Source: Porticoccaceae bacterium
GTDB taxonomy: Bacteria; Pseudomonadota; Gammaproteobacteria; Pseudomonadales; Porticoccaceae
Length of the DNA: 64,000 bases
Assembly: GCA_002702725.1 (NCBI GenBank)
Contig: PABE01000152.1
Coordinates: 1 to 64,000, forward strand
Reading direction: 5' to 3'
In this document: positions 1-9,366 of the stretch, one piece after another
Position numbering within the stretch: the first letter of the stretch is position 1
Layout: the number at the start of each line of letters is the position of its first letter
Translations under genes and position numbers: made by a program
Notes under the pieces: model-generated
The model's input: only the letters and a program-made list of their open reading frames with translations
Told to the model about the DNA's origin: nothing
The model's database searches: none

Positions 1-1754
1 TTTTCGAAGAACAGGCCGGTGTCCAGGCTGGTCACCGGAACCAGAATATCGGGGCTTTCGTCCGTCTGTCCGGCCAGTGGCGTATCCAGGTCGTATCGTA
101 TCGCCTTGACTTTGGCAGAGGGCTTGAAGAATCCCCATAACCACTCCTTATCCCAGGTAATACCGTAATCGGCCCTCAGGCGACTGCCGGTGACGGTGGT
201 GTTGTCGGCATCCCGGGTCAGCGGCGTGCCCGACCCGAACACATCGTCCTCACTGTGGTCGAAGGCGACGAAGTGTTGACGCAGGCTGAGGATAAGATCG
301 TGGCCGAACCGATAGCGGCCGTTGGCGTCTATTCGGGGTAGCTGTTTGTATTGTTCCAGGCCATCACGGATGATGGTCTCGAATTCCTGGGCCTTGACAC
401 CGAGCCGCCAGTGCCGGGTGGTGTAGCCTGCGGCAATTTCCTGATTCAGGTGGCTCTGGCTGTTCACTTCAAGGGTAGTGGTATCCAGGTCGCGAAAGTA
501 ATCGATATCGCTGACGTCGTTATAATCGATATAGGTGTCCCAGGCATGGCCCATGCCGCCCTTGTGGCCGACGCCTATCAGCCAGCGGTCTTCGCCCTCA
601 TAGGGAAGCCGCTCGCCGCTCGCGGTTGTTTCCTTGCCGACATCCCCGCCGTCATCGTCCCACAGATAGCCCCCGGAGACGGTGGTTGTGCTCCAATCGT
701 TCAGGTAGCGGGCTTCGGCTTCCATCATGGCGCCGCGGTATTGGATAAAGCGCGGTGTCAGTGTGGCATCGTAATTGGGCGCCAGATTCAGGTAAATTGG
801 CTGCGAATAATCAATACCGTTGTCGTTGCCCGCAACAAGCACGGGGAAGAGCAGTCCAGTGGCGCGGTTATCGGAGGTGGGGAATCGAATCCAGGGGATA
901 TACAGAACCGGGATGTCCTTTACCTCCAAACGCACATTGCGCGCCACCGCCATATTGCGAATGGTATCGATGTCAACATCCGATGTTTTCAGTTGCCAGG
1001 CATTGTTATCGGGTTCGCAGGTTGTGTAGGTGGCGTTGTCGATGTAGATGACGTCGTCCTGGCCTTTTTGCAATGTCTTGGCGCTACCCCTTACACCGCT
1101 GTCGTGAAGCACGAACCCGGCGTCTGTAAGCCGGGCTTCTCTGGAATCCATGTCCAGCCGCGCTTCCTCGCCGGTGATCAACACGCCGGGTTCGCGGTAG
1201 TTGATATTGCCCATCAGTTCGATGATGCGCTTTTCCTGATCGACAACGGCCTTATTGCTGCGAACCTGGCGGTAGCCCTGGGATACCTGGACATCCCCCT
1301 CGAGGGTGGCGACGTTGCCCCGGGCCTCCGTGCTATCGGCGCTGACGCGCAGTGACGCCTCCTCTGGCGTGAGGTCGGATTCGGGATAGTTCCGCGGTGG
1401 CTCGATGTAGGCGCCGCAGCAGTTGGGTCGAACCCGTTCCTGTTCATCGACGCTGAGCTGTTCCAGCGGCACCCAGTCCAGGTTCCGAGTCGGGTTGATA
1501 TGGGACTCTTCATCGCTGACCTGGCCGGGGGCCGGCGCTGCAACCCGGGGCTCGGGGCGGCGGTAGGGTGTGCCGCTGATCGGCACAGTGGCACAGACCC
1601 AGTTGCCGTCGGAGTCGGCATGACAGGACCATTGGTTTTGAACATCTTCGGCCACGGCGGCGCCTGCCAATGTGGCAATACCAAAGGTGAGAAAGAGTTG
1701 CCTGCATACCGCGGTATACAGCGGCCGGCGCGTACCGACGGTGGTGTCACCCAT
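1..1754 (-). CDS. lptD: LPS-assembly protein LptD, N-terminal part (cut by window start)
   Basis: Outer-membrane beta-barrel component of the Lpt machine, which inserts lipopolysaccharide into the outer leaflet with LptE. Reading the minus strand from the ATG at 1754 gives about 584 residues before the window edge. There is a basic, hydrophobic signal sequence ending near residue 35 (AGAAVAED). A jellyroll-type region follows, with phrases typical of the family such as EARGNVATLEGDVQV, NINYREPG, DNATYTTCEPD and IPVLYIPWIRFPTSDNRATGLLFP. Barrel strands then run to the edge. The CEPDN cysteine fits the conserved disulphide region. The gene is divergent from amgK across about 135 bp. The family is usually 750-900 residues, so roughly a quarter to a third is missing. 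Confidence 0.93.
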   Translation of the reverse strand, partial: MGDTTVGTRRPLYTAVCRQLFLTFGIATLAGAAVAEDVQNQWSCHADSDGNWVCATVPISGTPYRRPEPRVAAPAPGQVSDEESHINPTRNLDWVPLEQLSVDEQERVRPNCCGAYIEPPRNYPESDLTPEEASLRVSADSTEARGNVATLEGDVQVSQGYRQVRSNKAVVDQEKRIIELMGNINYREPGVLITGEEARLDMDSREARLTDAGFVLHDSGVRGSAKTLQKGQDDVIYIDNATYTTCEPDNNAWQLKTSDVDIDTIRNMAVARNVRLEVKDIPVLYIPWIRFPTSDNRATGLLFPVLVAGNDNGIDYSQPIYLNLAPNYDATLTPRFIQYRGAMMEAEARYLNDWSTTTVSGGYLWDDDGGDVGKETTASGERLPYEGEDRWLIGVGHKGGMGHAWDTYIDYNDVSDIDYFRDLDTTTLEVNSQSHLNQEIAAGYTTRHWRLGVKAQEFETIIRDGLEQYKQLPRIDANGRYRFGHDLILSLRQHFVAFDHSEDDVFGSGTPLTRDADNTTVTGSRLRADYGITWDKEWLWGFFKPSAKVKAIRYDLDTPLAGQTDESPDILVPVTSLDTGLFFE

Positions 1755-1888
1755 TGAGTTATCTGCTCTGCATAAATGTGGCGGTTCTGCGTGGACAGGG
1801 GATTTTACAGCAAGTTTAACCATCTGCGACCCCCGCGGCCAATATTGCGGCCACTTGCGGTAGTATCGCGCTTTTCCGAGGGTGGAAT

Positions 1889-2932
1889 ATGCCAGATTTG
1901 ACGACCTTGTGTGCCTGGGTGAAGACCTGCTTGCCGTCGAATGTCACTGCGCCGAAGGGGCTTGTCGCGACTCCGATTGCCGGTGACGCGGGCTTTCGCA
2001 CCTACTACCGGCTTAACACGTCGCCCAGTCTGGTGGCGGTGATTGCTCCTCCGGAGCATGAAAACAACCCCGGTTTTGTTCAAATCGATCTGTTTCTGCG
2101 AAAGTCGGGTGTTCATGTACCTGAAATCCACGCGGTTGACTTCCTGCAGGGTTTTTTGTTGCTCGAGGACCTGGGCGATGGGCTTTTGCTGCCCCGCCTC
2201 AATAGCGCCAGCATGCCGCAGTTGTACGACCTCGCGGAACGGGTGCTGGCGATGATGCAGGCTGCGCCGCCGGACGAGGCGGTTTTCCCCGGATACGACC
2301 GGCAACGGCTGGAACAGGAAATGGCACTATTCCCTGAATGGTTCGTTGAAGGGCTGCTGGATCACCGTTTGGCCGCGGACGAGCGGCAGATGATCGAATC
2401 AATGTGTCAGCGACTCGCCGACAGTGCATTGATGCAACCGCAGGTGGTTGTTCACCGGGACTTCCATTCGAGAAACCTGCTGTGGATTGCCGACGATGAC
2501 CTTGGTGTCGTGGACTTTCAGGACGCGGTCGTCGGTCCGTTCACATACGATCTGGTATCCCTGCTAAAGGATTGCTATATTCGTTGGCCCGCTGAACAGG
2601 TGCGCGAGCGGGCGCTGATGTTTTTGCGGCGGTCCTATGGTCGCCTGTGCGCGGATTCAGCGCTGCCAATGGACGGGCAATTGCTGGCCTGGTTCGACTG
2701 GATGGGCCTGCAGCGTCACCTCAAGGTGTTGGGCATTTTTGCCCGGCTGTCACTGCGGGATGGCAAGCATCGATACCTGCAGGATCTGCCGCTGGTACTG
2801 AGGTATACCCTCGAGGTGACGTCGACATATGACGAGTTCAACCCATTCGACGAGTGGTTCAGGGGGCGCTTGATGCCCTTGATTGTCCAACAACCCTGGT
2901 ACCAAGCCTGGCAACAGGCAGGAGACGAATAA
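1889..2932 (+). CDS. amgK: N-acetylmuramate/N-acetylglucosamine kinase AmgK (aminoglycoside phosphotransferase fold)
   Basis: A 347-residue APH-fold kinase. Family members phosphorylate MurNAc (and GlcNAc) at C1 so that MurU can convert the product to UDP-MurNAc, bypassing de novo synthesis. The catalytic loop HRDFHSRN is at residues 189-196 and the metal-binding DFQDA aspartate is at about 209. The N-terminal GDAGFRTYYRL segment matches the nucleotide-binding loop. A purine-rich GAGGGTGG precedes the ATG. murU starts one base after the stop, so the two genes form a tight operon. The same pair next to lptD is seen in Pseudomonas. Function is inferred from family and operon partner; an unspecific APH annotation is possible but less likely. 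Confidence 0.88.
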   Translation: MPDLTTLCAWVKTCLPSNVTAPKGLVATPIAGDAGFRTYYRLNTSPSLVAVIAPPEHENNPGFVQIDLFLRKSGVHVPEIHAVDFLQGFLLLEDLGDGLLLPRLNSASMPQLYDLAERVLAMMQAAPPDEAVFPGYDRQRLEQEMALFPEWFVEGLLDHRLAADERQMIESMCQRLADSALMQPQVVVHRDFHSRNLLWIADDDLGVVDFQDAVVGPFTYDLVSLLKDCYIRWPAEQVRERALMFLRRSYGRLCADSALPMDGQLLAWFDWMGLQRHLKVLGIFARLSLRDGKHRYLQDLPLVLRYTLEVTSTYDEFNPFDEWFRGRLMPLIVQQPWYQAWQQAGDE

Positions 2933-2933
2933 T

Positions 2934-3665
2934 ATGCGCGCGATGATCTTGGCGGCCGGATTCGGCGAGCGGTTGCGTCCACTGACCGAAACCACACCCA
3001 AGCCCCTGTTGACGATTGCCGGCAAGCCGCTTATTCAGTATCACGTAGAACGCCTGGCAGCCGCCGGTATTTCCGAAATCGTCGTCAATACCTCCTGGCT
3101 CGGAGAACAAATCGAGGCGTTCCTGGGAGATGGCGGGCGTTTTGGCGTGCGAATTTCCTGGTCGCGGGAGGCATCACCCCTTGAGACCGGCGGTGGAATC
3201 CGGCGCGCGCTGCCATTGCTCGGGCCCGAGCCATTTCTTGTCGTCAATGGCGACGTCTGGACCGACTATCCGCTATCCTCTCTCGTTGACAGACAGTTGC
3301 CTGAGGACATTGATGCCCATCTGGTGCTGGTTCCGAATCCCCCGTTCAAGGCGAGCGGCGATTTCCTGTTGACCGACGACGGCATGGTGGCCTACCCCGG
3401 AAATTCGACTTCGACCTATACGTTCAGTGGAATCAGCGTCATGCGGCCTGAACTTTTTGCGCTGTACCCTGCGGCTTCCGAGCGTTTTGCGCTGCGCGAC
3501 GTGCTTGACAGCAGTGTCCGTGCGCTCAGTATCAGTGGCGAGGTTTTTGATGGTCAATGGTGGGATGTGGGCACAGTGGAGCGTCTGAATTTGCTCAACA
3601 GCCTGCTGTCGGGAAAGCCCCTGGATGTATCAAAAAAGCCCCGCATGAGGGCTGAAATGGCCTGA
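2934..3665 (+). CDS. murU: N-acetylmuramate-1-phosphate uridylyltransferase MurU
   Basis: A nucleotidyltransferase of 243 residues that joins UTP and MurNAc-1-phosphate to make UDP-MurNAc in the cell-wall recycling shunt. The start is MRAMILAAGFGERLRPLTE, with the LAAGxGxRLxPLT nucleotide-binding signature. KPLLTIAGKPLIQYHVERL follows, then VVNGDVWTDY with the metal-binding aspartate. WWDVGT near the C-terminus is typical of sugar nucleotidyltransferases. The ATG at 2934 is chosen because it directly follows AGGAGACGAATAAT and keeps the family N-terminus; a longer frame beginning inside amgK is not needed. It is co-transcribed with amgK. Confidence 0.9.
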   Translation: MRAMILAAGFGERLRPLTETTPKPLLTIAGKPLIQYHVERLAAAGISEIVVNTSWLGEQIEAFLGDGGRFGVRISWSREASPLETGGGIRRALPLLGPEPFLVVNGDVWTDYPLSSLVDRQLPEDIDAHLVLVPNPPFKASGDFLLTDDGMVAYPGNSTSTYTFSGISVMRPELFALYPAASERFALRDVLDSSVRALSISGEVFDGQWWDVGTVERLNLLNSLLSGKPLDVSKKPRMRAEMA

Positions 3666-3768
3666 TAAATTTTCCCATCTCCTCTACAATTCCTTTCTGG
3701 TGCCGGCGCCAGGTGCGCGGGCGACCATGGTTTTTTAACCATTAATCCAACCCCTGTTGAGAGGATCT

Positions 3769-4962
3769 ATGTTTACCATTTTGGAAGCACTCCCCCCTGA
3801 CCCCATTCTTGGCTTGAGCGCTGCGTACCGGGCCGATACCCGCGACACAAAAATTGACCTCGGGGTGGGTGTTTACAAAACGGAAACCGGCCAGACGCCT
3901 GTCATGCGCGCGATCAAGGCGGCGGAAAAGCAGTTGTTTGAAGAGGAAAACAGTAAGTCCTACATCGCTCAGGTTGGTGTTGAGGCCTACAATGAGGGCA
4001 TCATCCGCCTGATGCTCGGCGACGATCACGATGCTGTCCGCAGCGGGCGGGTGCGTTCAGTGATGACACCCGGTGGAACAGGCGCATTGCGTATTGCCAG
4101 CGAGCTGATCAAGCGCATGAACGGGGATGCCACCGTCTGGCTCGGGGATCCGACATGGGCAAACCATTACCCGGTCATCCGTGGCGCAGGACTGTCCATC
4201 GAAACCTATCCTTACTACGACAAGGACAAAAGCCAAATTCTGTTTGATGCCATGATGGCAACCCTGGACAAGGCGCGCGAGGGCGATGCCGTCCTCTTGC
4301 ATGGCTGCTGTCACAATCCCTGTGGTGCCGATCTCAGTGCCGAGCAGTGGCAGGCCATTGCCGAACTCGTCGAGCGCAAGGGGATTCTGCCGTTTGTGGA
4401 TCTTGCCTATCAGGGATTCGGCACCGGACTCGAGGAGGATGCCTATGGGGTTCGTCTGTTGGCGGATAAGGTGCCCGAAGTTCTGGTGGCCAGCTCCTGT
4501 TCAAAGAATTTTGGCCTGTACCGGGAGCGCACCGGCAGTATCACGGCCATTACTGCCAGTGCCGAAGCGGCGTCGGTCGCCGAGTCACATATGACCAACA
4601 TTGCCCGCGCCATTTACTCCATGCCCCCGGCCCACGGCGGCTTTCTGGCCGGGCTGGTGATGCAGGACCAGGCGCTGCGCACAGACTGGATCGGCGAGCT
4701 GACCGAGATGCGCAACCGCATGAATGCATTGCGCGGATTGTTTGTACGGAAAATGAAAGCCACCGGCGTGGATCAGGACTTCGCCTTTATCGAGAACCAA
4801 TTTGGCATGTTCTCGTTTCTCGGTATTACGCCCGACCAGATAAAGCGGCTGCGCGACGAATTCGCCATTTATATCGTCGGTTCGAGCAGGATCAATGTGG
4901 CGGGCATCAGCGAGGCCAATATTGATTATCTGACGACCTCACTGGCGACGGTGCTGAAATAA
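3769..4962 (+). CDS. Aspartate/aromatic aminotransferase (class I PLP enzyme, TyrB/AspC type)
   Basis: A 397-residue class I aminotransferase of the AspC/TyrB subfamily that interconverts aspartate or aromatic amino acids and their oxo acids with 2-oxoglutarate. The N-terminus MFTILEALPPDPILGLSAAYRADTR and DLGVGVYKTE are diagnostic of this subfamily. PLP-binding lysine 246 lies in SSCSKNFGLYRER, and GCCHNPCGADLS carries the asparagine that contacts PLP. The ATG at 3769 is used because it follows GAGAGGATCT. The gene stands alone between murU and a convergent regulator and ends in a rho-independent terminator. Sequence alone does not separate AspC from TyrB. Confidence 0.92.
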   Translation: MFTILEALPPDPILGLSAAYRADTRDTKIDLGVGVYKTETGQTPVMRAIKAAEKQLFEEENSKSYIAQVGVEAYNEGIIRLMLGDDHDAVRSGRVRSVMTPGGTGALRIASELIKRMNGDATVWLGDPTWANHYPVIRGAGLSIETYPYYDKDKSQILFDAMMATLDKAREGDAVLLHGCCHNPCGADLSAEQWQAIAELVERKGILPFVDLAYQGFGTGLEEDAYGVRLLADKVPEVLVASSCSKNFGLYRERTGSITAITASAEAASVAESHMTNIARAIYSMPPAHGGFLAGLVMQDQALRTDWIGELTEMRNRMNALRGLFVRKMKATGVDQDFAFIENQFGMFSFLGITPDQIKRLRDEFAIYIVGSSRINVAGISEANIDYLTTSLATVLK

Positions 4963-4985
4963 AGCGGACGGGCCTGACGGAAGAG

Positions 4986-5011
4986 CCGGCGTTTAATCGC
5001 CGGTTTTTTTT
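4986..5011 (+). terminator. Rho-independent terminator after the aminotransferase
   Basis: The stem CCGGCG / CGCCGG with a TTTAAT loop is followed directly by eight T residues. It lies 23 bp after the aminotransferase stop. It overlaps the stop codon of the convergent XRE-type gene, so the same hairpin may help end both transcripts, though only the plus strand has the T tract. Confidence 0.85.
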
Positions 5012-5658
5012 GGTTGCGATTTTTTTGGTGGTTTTCGGGGTTTGGCGGGCTCCCGTTGGATTTCGTCATCGGAAGTGAGCGCAAGTGCCATGTCAAAGGC
5101 CTGGTCCATGAACGCCAGAATACGATCAAACTGTTCATCACTGAGCTGGCGCGCCCGGTCCCTCGAGCGATAGATATTGATGAACTTCACTTCCCGCTCG
5201 ACACTGATCAGTAGTTTGTCCATGCCGGTCATTTTCAGCATTTGCCATTGCAGTGGCGCGTACTCCCGGGTGAAATTCATGATAAATCCAAGGGGGTCAT
5301 GGCGGGCGTGGAATGATGCGAGGCGATAGAGAATATCCAGTGTAACCGGCTTTCTGCCTTCCTCGATGGCGCGCAAAAGGTCGGGATTTTCGAGGTTGAT
5401 CGTGCTCGCCAGGTCGTCGATGCTCAACCCGGCCACTTCCCGCAGGTCCTTGAGGTAGCGGCCGGCTTTGCCCATCTGGATCATATAGTCCGGCGTGCGC
5501 ATCATCATGTCCATCAGGTTACCCGAGTACTGGCTCGCGGTTTTGGACAGTGTTTGCGTGGTCAGTCCCTGCAGGCTGCGGAACAGTGCGTCAAACGAGG
5601 AGGCGCCTTTTTCATTGTTGCCATCCTTGTTGCCGTTGTCGTCGCTTTTGGCTGTCAT
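4993..5658 (-). CDS. XRE-family helix-turn-helix protein with extended flanks
   Basis: A 221-residue cytoplasmic protein. The hydrophilic N-terminus of about 20 residues (KSDDNGNKDGNNEKG) precedes a helical stretch. A lambda-repressor-like HTH lies at about residues 68-115 (GRYLKDLREVAGLSIDDLASTINLENPDLLRAIEEGRKPVTLDILYRLA, described in pieces: recognition region around DDLAS-TINLENPDLLRAIE). A helical C-terminal half ends in a lysine/proline-rich tail (KPRKPPKKSQPKK). The ATG at 5658 is preferred over an upstream GTG because GGAG lies just before it. It is divergent from the DUF815 ATPase, sharing about 100 bp. I do not know its target. It may act as a DNA-binding regulator, or the HTH may serve protein contacts. 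Confidence 0.75.
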   Translation of the reverse strand: MTAKSDDNGNKDGNNEKGASSFDALFRSLQGLTTQTLSKTASQYSGNLMDMMMRTPDYMIQMGKAGRYLKDLREVAGLSIDDLASTINLENPDLLRAIEEGRKPVTLDILYRLASFHARHDPLGFIMNFTREYAPLQWQMLKMTGMDKLLISVEREVKFINIYRSRDRARQLSDEQFDRILAFMDQAFDMALALTSDDEIQREPAKPRKPPKKSQPKKTGD

Positions 5659-5757
5659 GTCATAATCTCCGTTTTCTGGTTTCACTCTACGCTTGAGGCA
5701 ATAAAAACGCCAGATTCCCCGGTTTTACCGACATTTTGAAAATGCACAGGAGCGACA

Positions 5758-6513
5758 ATGATTGACTGGAACGAAACCCATGCAGCCGTGTGGCGCCGCC
5801 GCAATGGAACCCTCAGGCCGGTTCGGCGAATTGATCATGTTCAATTGGATGATCTGCTCGGCATCGACCGGCAAAAGCGCGCACTGGTGGCCAATACCGA
5901 ACGGTTTCTCCACCGTCAACCAGCGAACAACGTGTTGCTATGGGGCAGTAGAGGCACAGGAAAATCTTCACTTATCAAGGCGTTACTGAATGCCTATGCC
6001 AATCAAGGTCTGCGGGTTATCGAAATTGATAAGGACGATCTGGTTGATTTGCCCGAGATAGTTGACGATATTCGGGAACTCTCTCACCGGTTCATTATTT
6101 TTTGTGACGATTTATCGTTTGAAGAAGGAGAGACCACCTACAAGCATCTGAAAAGCGTGCTCGAAGGTTCGATTGAGTTGCCGCCGGAGAACGTGCTTGT
6201 CTACGCAACATCCAACCGCCGTCATCTTATTCCGGAGCGACAGTCGGAAAACCAGGACGTGAAAATCGTTGACGGTGAGCTTCACTATGGCGACACGGTG
6301 GAGGAAAAGCTATCCCTCGCCGACCGGTTTGGCCTATGGTTATCGTTCTATCCGTGCACCACGGGGCAGTATCTGGCGATCGTCGATACGCTCTTTAGCC
6401 AGTATCAGGGCGACCGGTCTGAGCTCCATGGCAAAGCCAAGCAGTTTGCCATGGAGCGGGCCTCGAAAAGTGGTCGAACTGCCAAGCAGTTCTTTCTCAC
6501 CTATCACGGCTGA
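5758..6513 (+). CDS. DUF815 family AAA-type ATPase
   Basis: A 251-residue P-loop ATPase of the DUF815 family. Walker A GSRGTGKSS is at residues 63-71. The Walker-B-like FIIFCDDLSFEEGE (near 115-128) and the sensor stretch VLVYATSNRRHLIPE (near 148-162) are characteristic of the family. GDTVEEKLSLADRFGLWLSFYP, also a family hallmark, follows. The start ATG follows AGGAG with good spacing. Members are related to DnaC/AAA loader proteins, but their role is unknown. It is divergently paired with an XRE-type gene. Confidence 0.88.
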   Translation: MIDWNETHAAVWRRRNGTLRPVRRIDHVQLDDLLGIDRQKRALVANTERFLHRQPANNVLLWGSRGTGKSSLIKALLNAYANQGLRVIEIDKDDLVDLPEIVDDIRELSHRFIIFCDDLSFEEGETTYKHLKSVLEGSIELPPENVLVYATSNRRHLIPERQSENQDVKIVDGELHYGDTVEEKLSLADRFGLWLSFYPCTTGQYLAIVDTLFSQYQGDRSELHGKAKQFAMERASKSGRTAKQFFLTYHG

Positions 6514-6525
6514 CGTTGTCGGCCG

Positions 6526-6777
6526 TCAGTCGAGTGCTTCGGAGGCGGAAACGACGGGGCGGCTCTCTCGGGTGCCGCGCATGCGCCGATCAGGGTCGCT
6601 CGGGTCGTTGGCTGAAATGATGACGTAATCATTCCCGACTTCGAGCAGTGTGCCGACGAAGGGCATATCATCAAAGACTTCCGGTACACGGTAGCTGATG
6701 GTGTCGCCGACCTTGAAGGTGGTTTCGTCAAAATTGAATTCAAAAGGACAGGGTTCAGAAGAGTTGGGGTTTTGCAT
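6526..6777 (-). CDS. Small conserved-looking protein of unknown function
   Basis: An 83-residue acidic protein (MQNPNSSEPCPFEF... ending SASEALD), not recognised as a named family. It reads as a small beta-rich domain: VGDTISYRVPE, FVGTLLEVGNDYVIISAND and RRMRGTRESRPVV look like successive strands, in a way that recalls SH3-like or PilZ-like barrels. This is only an impression. GGAG precedes the ATG by a normal distance and codon use matches its neighbours, supporting a real gene. It ends 12 bp from the convergent DUF815 gene and lies upstream of the cytochrome c gene on the same strand. Confidence 0.6.
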   Translation of the reverse strand: MQNPNSSEPCPFEFNFDETTFKVGDTISYRVPEVFDDMPFVGTLLEVGNDYVIISANDPSDPDRRMRGTRESRPVVSASEALD

Positions 6778-6824
6778 GGCAAACTCCGGTAGTCACAATA
6801 AGCAAGGTCGGAAGAGAAGAATAC

Positions 6825-7172
6825 TCACCAGACCGGACTGTGTCGAGTCACCTCGTTGAGCAGGAAGGTGGCAAGCTGCTTTTCCTGTTTCTCCGAGAAG
6901 TGGTCAAAATTCGGCATTTCCCGGTGCCGTTCACTGCCGCGGATCCAGCCGATCAGCTCGGTGTCAGACCGTCGGTTGAGGACAGTGACCGGAATCCGCT
7001 TCAGATAGTCTCCCCGCCCGCTGCGGGGATGGCATTGGGCGCAGTATTGCGCGAATAGCTTCTCTCCGGCGGCAAGGTTTTCACTATCGGCGGCCCGGAT
7101 GTCTTCCCGTTGACGATCACAACCTGCCACGGCCGCTGCCGCCATAAGGAGCATCAAGATCTGCCATTTCAT
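6825..7172 (-). CDS. Monohaem cytochrome c lipoprotein
   Basis: A 115-residue class I c-type cytochrome, likely anchored as a lipoprotein. The signal sequence MKWQILMLLMAAAAVAGC carries lipobox VAGC with Cys18. The haem site CAQCH is at residues 44-48. The probable axial methionine is in REMPNF near residue 85. The ATG at 7172 is chosen over a longer frame because it yields the signal peptide and has AGGAAAGTGCG before it. It would carry electrons in the periplasm; the partner is unknown. It follows dxs on the same strand after about 120 bp with no obvious shared function. Confidence 0.85.
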   Translation of the reverse strand: MKWQILMLLMAAAAVAGCDRQREDIRAADSENLAAGEKLFAQYCAQCHPRSGRGDYLKRIPVTVLNRRSDTELIGWIRGSERHREMPNFDHFSEKQEKQLATFLLNEVTRHSPVW

Positions 7173-7292
7173 ATCGCACTTTCCTGTTGCAGCGCAATTG
7201 CAGTTAATTAGTCTGCGTCCGCGGGCCATACGCGGCATGCCCGCAGAATGAAGTATCGTGCCCACATTCCCCGCCCGAAACAATGACACCAA

Positions 7293-9218
7293 TCAGCTTT
7301 CGGCCACATGGGTCGATGGTCTGGGGTGCCCCAGACGTTCGAGGATGGCGTTGATTATGCCCGTGCTGTCGAGTCCGGCCATGGACAACTGGACGTCCCG
7401 CGATGCATGGTCAATGAACCGGTCCGGCAGGCCAAGCTGGAGCAGGTTGCAACCGCGTCCCGACCTGAAAATGTGCTCGCTAACGGCTGAGCCGGCGCCG
7501 CCCATAACCACATTATCCTCGAGAGTTACAAGCAGATCGTGGCTGGCGAGCAGTTCGGTCACCAGGGCTTCGTCCAGGGGTTTGACAAAACGCATGTCGG
7601 CGACAGTGGCGTTGACAGCCTCGGCGGCAACCATTGCCTGGGGCAGCAGAACGCCAAAATTTAGAATGGCCACATTGGCTCCCCGGCGTTTTACGACGCC
7701 CTTGCCAATGGGAAGCGGCTCGAGCGCCGGTTCCGGCGTTGCGCCAGGCCCCGTACCCCGGGGATAGCGCACTGCGGCGGGACCCGGGTACCGGTAGCCG
7801 GTGGCGAGCATCTTGCGGGCTTCCCGTTCGTCTGAGGGCGTCATGATGATCATATTGGGTATGCAGCGCATAAAACTGATATCAAAGCTGCCGGCATGGG
7901 TGGCGCCGTCTTCACCCACCTGGCCGGCGCGGTCGAGGGCAAACAATACGTCCAGGTTTTGCAGCGCCACATCGTGGATCAACTGATCATAGCCCCTTTG
8001 CAGGAAGGTTGAGTAAATGGCGACTACCGGCTTCTTGCCTTCACAGGCCAGGCCCCCAGCCAGGGTCACGGCATGTTGCTCGGCAATGGCGACATCATAA
8101 AACCGGTCGGGGAAGCGTTCTGAATACGATTTCATCCCCGATCCTTCGCACATGGCGGGGGTGATCGCAACCAGCCTGGGATCGGCGCTGGCGGTATCGA
8201 TCAGCCACTGTCCAAAGATATCCTGATACTTGGGCAGCGCCGGGGTAGAGGGTTTCTTGACCGAGGGTGGCGCTTCTTTGGGTTCAATTTTGTTGAGTGC
8301 GTGGTAGCCGATGGGGTCTTCTTCTGCGGGCACGAATCCGTTTCCCTTCCGGGTAATGGTGTGCAGTAACACCGGTTCCTTGAGGTCTTTCAGGTTGCTG
8401 AGGGTCTGGACTAGCAGCGGCAGATCATGGCCGTCAATTGGGCCGATGTAGTTAAACCCGAGCTCCTCGAAAACAATCCCCGGCGCCACCATTGCTTTCA
8501 GGTGCTCCTCGGTTTTGCGGACAAAGGCGGCCGCGGAGGGAATGGCTTTGAGCGCCTTTTTGCCGCCTTCGCGGATGGAGTTGTAGACCCTGCTCGCCCA
8601 CAGTTTGGAAAAATATGTTGCCAGTCCGCCCACGTTCCGGGAAATCGACATGTTGTTGTCGTTTAGCACCACCAGCAAATTGGCATCGGTGTGGGCGGCA
8701 TGGTTCAGGGCCTCGAAGGCCATGCCGGCGGTCATTGCGCCATCGCCGATTACCGCCACGACCCGTCTGTCCAGGTTGTCCATGCGGGCGGCGAGCGCCA
8801 TGCCGAGTGCAGCACTGATTGATGTGCTCGAATGTCCGACGCCGAAGGTGTCGTATTTGCTTTCACTCCGTTTCGGGAAACCTGAAATGCCGTCCTGCTG
8901 GCGCACTGATAGCAATGCATCGCGGCGACCGGTAAGGATTTTGTGGGGGTAGGTCTGATGGCCGACATCCCAGACCAGCCGGTCGGTCGGTGTGTTGAAC
9001 ACGTAATGCAGAGCAATGGTCAGCTCGATAACCCCGAGCCCGGCGCCGAAATGACCGCCCACACGACCCACGGAGTAGAGCAGGTAGGCGCGCAGCTCAT
9101 CGGCGAGTTCGAGCAATTGCGCATCGTCGAGCCCGCGCAATTCGGCGGGGCTCGCCACTTTGTCCAGGAGCGGCGTCACTGGACGTTCACGCGGGATGTT
9201 GGTGAATTTCTTTGACAT
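7293..9218 (-). CDS. dxs: 1-deoxy-D-xylulose-5-phosphate synthase
   Basis: A thiamine-diphosphate enzyme of 641 residues that condenses pyruvate and glyceraldehyde 3-phosphate, the first step of the MEP isoprenoid pathway. The ThDP motif runs from GDG at 158-160 to DNN at 187-189 ([28 protein letters not shown]). [17 protein letters not shown] is the usual N-terminal signature. [18 protein letters not shown] and [18 protein letters not shown] lie in the pyrimidine-binding domain. It is transcribed in the same direction as xseB-ispA, 148 bp downstream of ispA, the standard gammaproteobacterial order. Length and motifs are complete. Confidence 0.97.
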   Translation of the reverse strand: MSKKFTNIPRERPVTPLLDKVASPAELRGLDDAQLLELADELRAYLLYSVGRVGGHFGAGLGVIELTIALHYVFNTPTDRLVWDVGHQTYPHKILTGRRDALLSVRQQDGISGFPKRSESKYDTFGVGHSSTSISAALGMALAARMDNLDRRVVAVIGDGAMTAGMAFEALNHAAHTDANLLVVLNDNNMSISRNVGGLATYFSKLWASRVYNSIREGGKKALKAIPSAAAFVRKTEEHLKAMVAPGIVFEELGFNYIGPIDGHDLPLLVQTLSNLKDLKEPVLLHTITRKGNGFVPAEEDPIGYHALNKIEPKEAPPSVKKPSTPALPKYQDIFGQWLIDTASADPRLVAITPAMCEGSGMKSYSERFPDRFYDVAIAEQHAVTLAGGLACEGKKPVVAIYSTFLQRGYDQLIHDVALQNLDVLFALDRAGQVGEDGATHAGSFDISFMRCIPNMIIMTPSDEREARKMLATGYRYPGPAAVRYPRGTGPGATPEPALEPLPIGKGVVKRRGANVAILNFGVLLPQAMVAAEAVNATVADMRFVKPLDEALVTELLASHDLLVTLEDNVVMGGAGSAVSEHIFRSGRGCNLLQLGLPDRFIDHASRDVQLSMAGLDSTGIINAILERLGHPRPSTHVAES

Positions 9219-9366
9219 GGTTCAGCGAATGACAGGCTTGAAGTGAATGGTACACCAAAACGGGCCCTTTCTCTGAACGGCAGGCCTGTGCGCCGTCGTG
9301 GCGATAAACATTGGATGTAGAGGGCAAGTCGGGGTGCTACAGGCTGTCAACCGGGGCTGCGGACCC

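Noticed and set aside
351-1355. Long plus-strand open frame within lptD
   Set aside because: The minus strand encodes LptD with clear family motifs, so this frame is a shadow in G+C-rich sequence.
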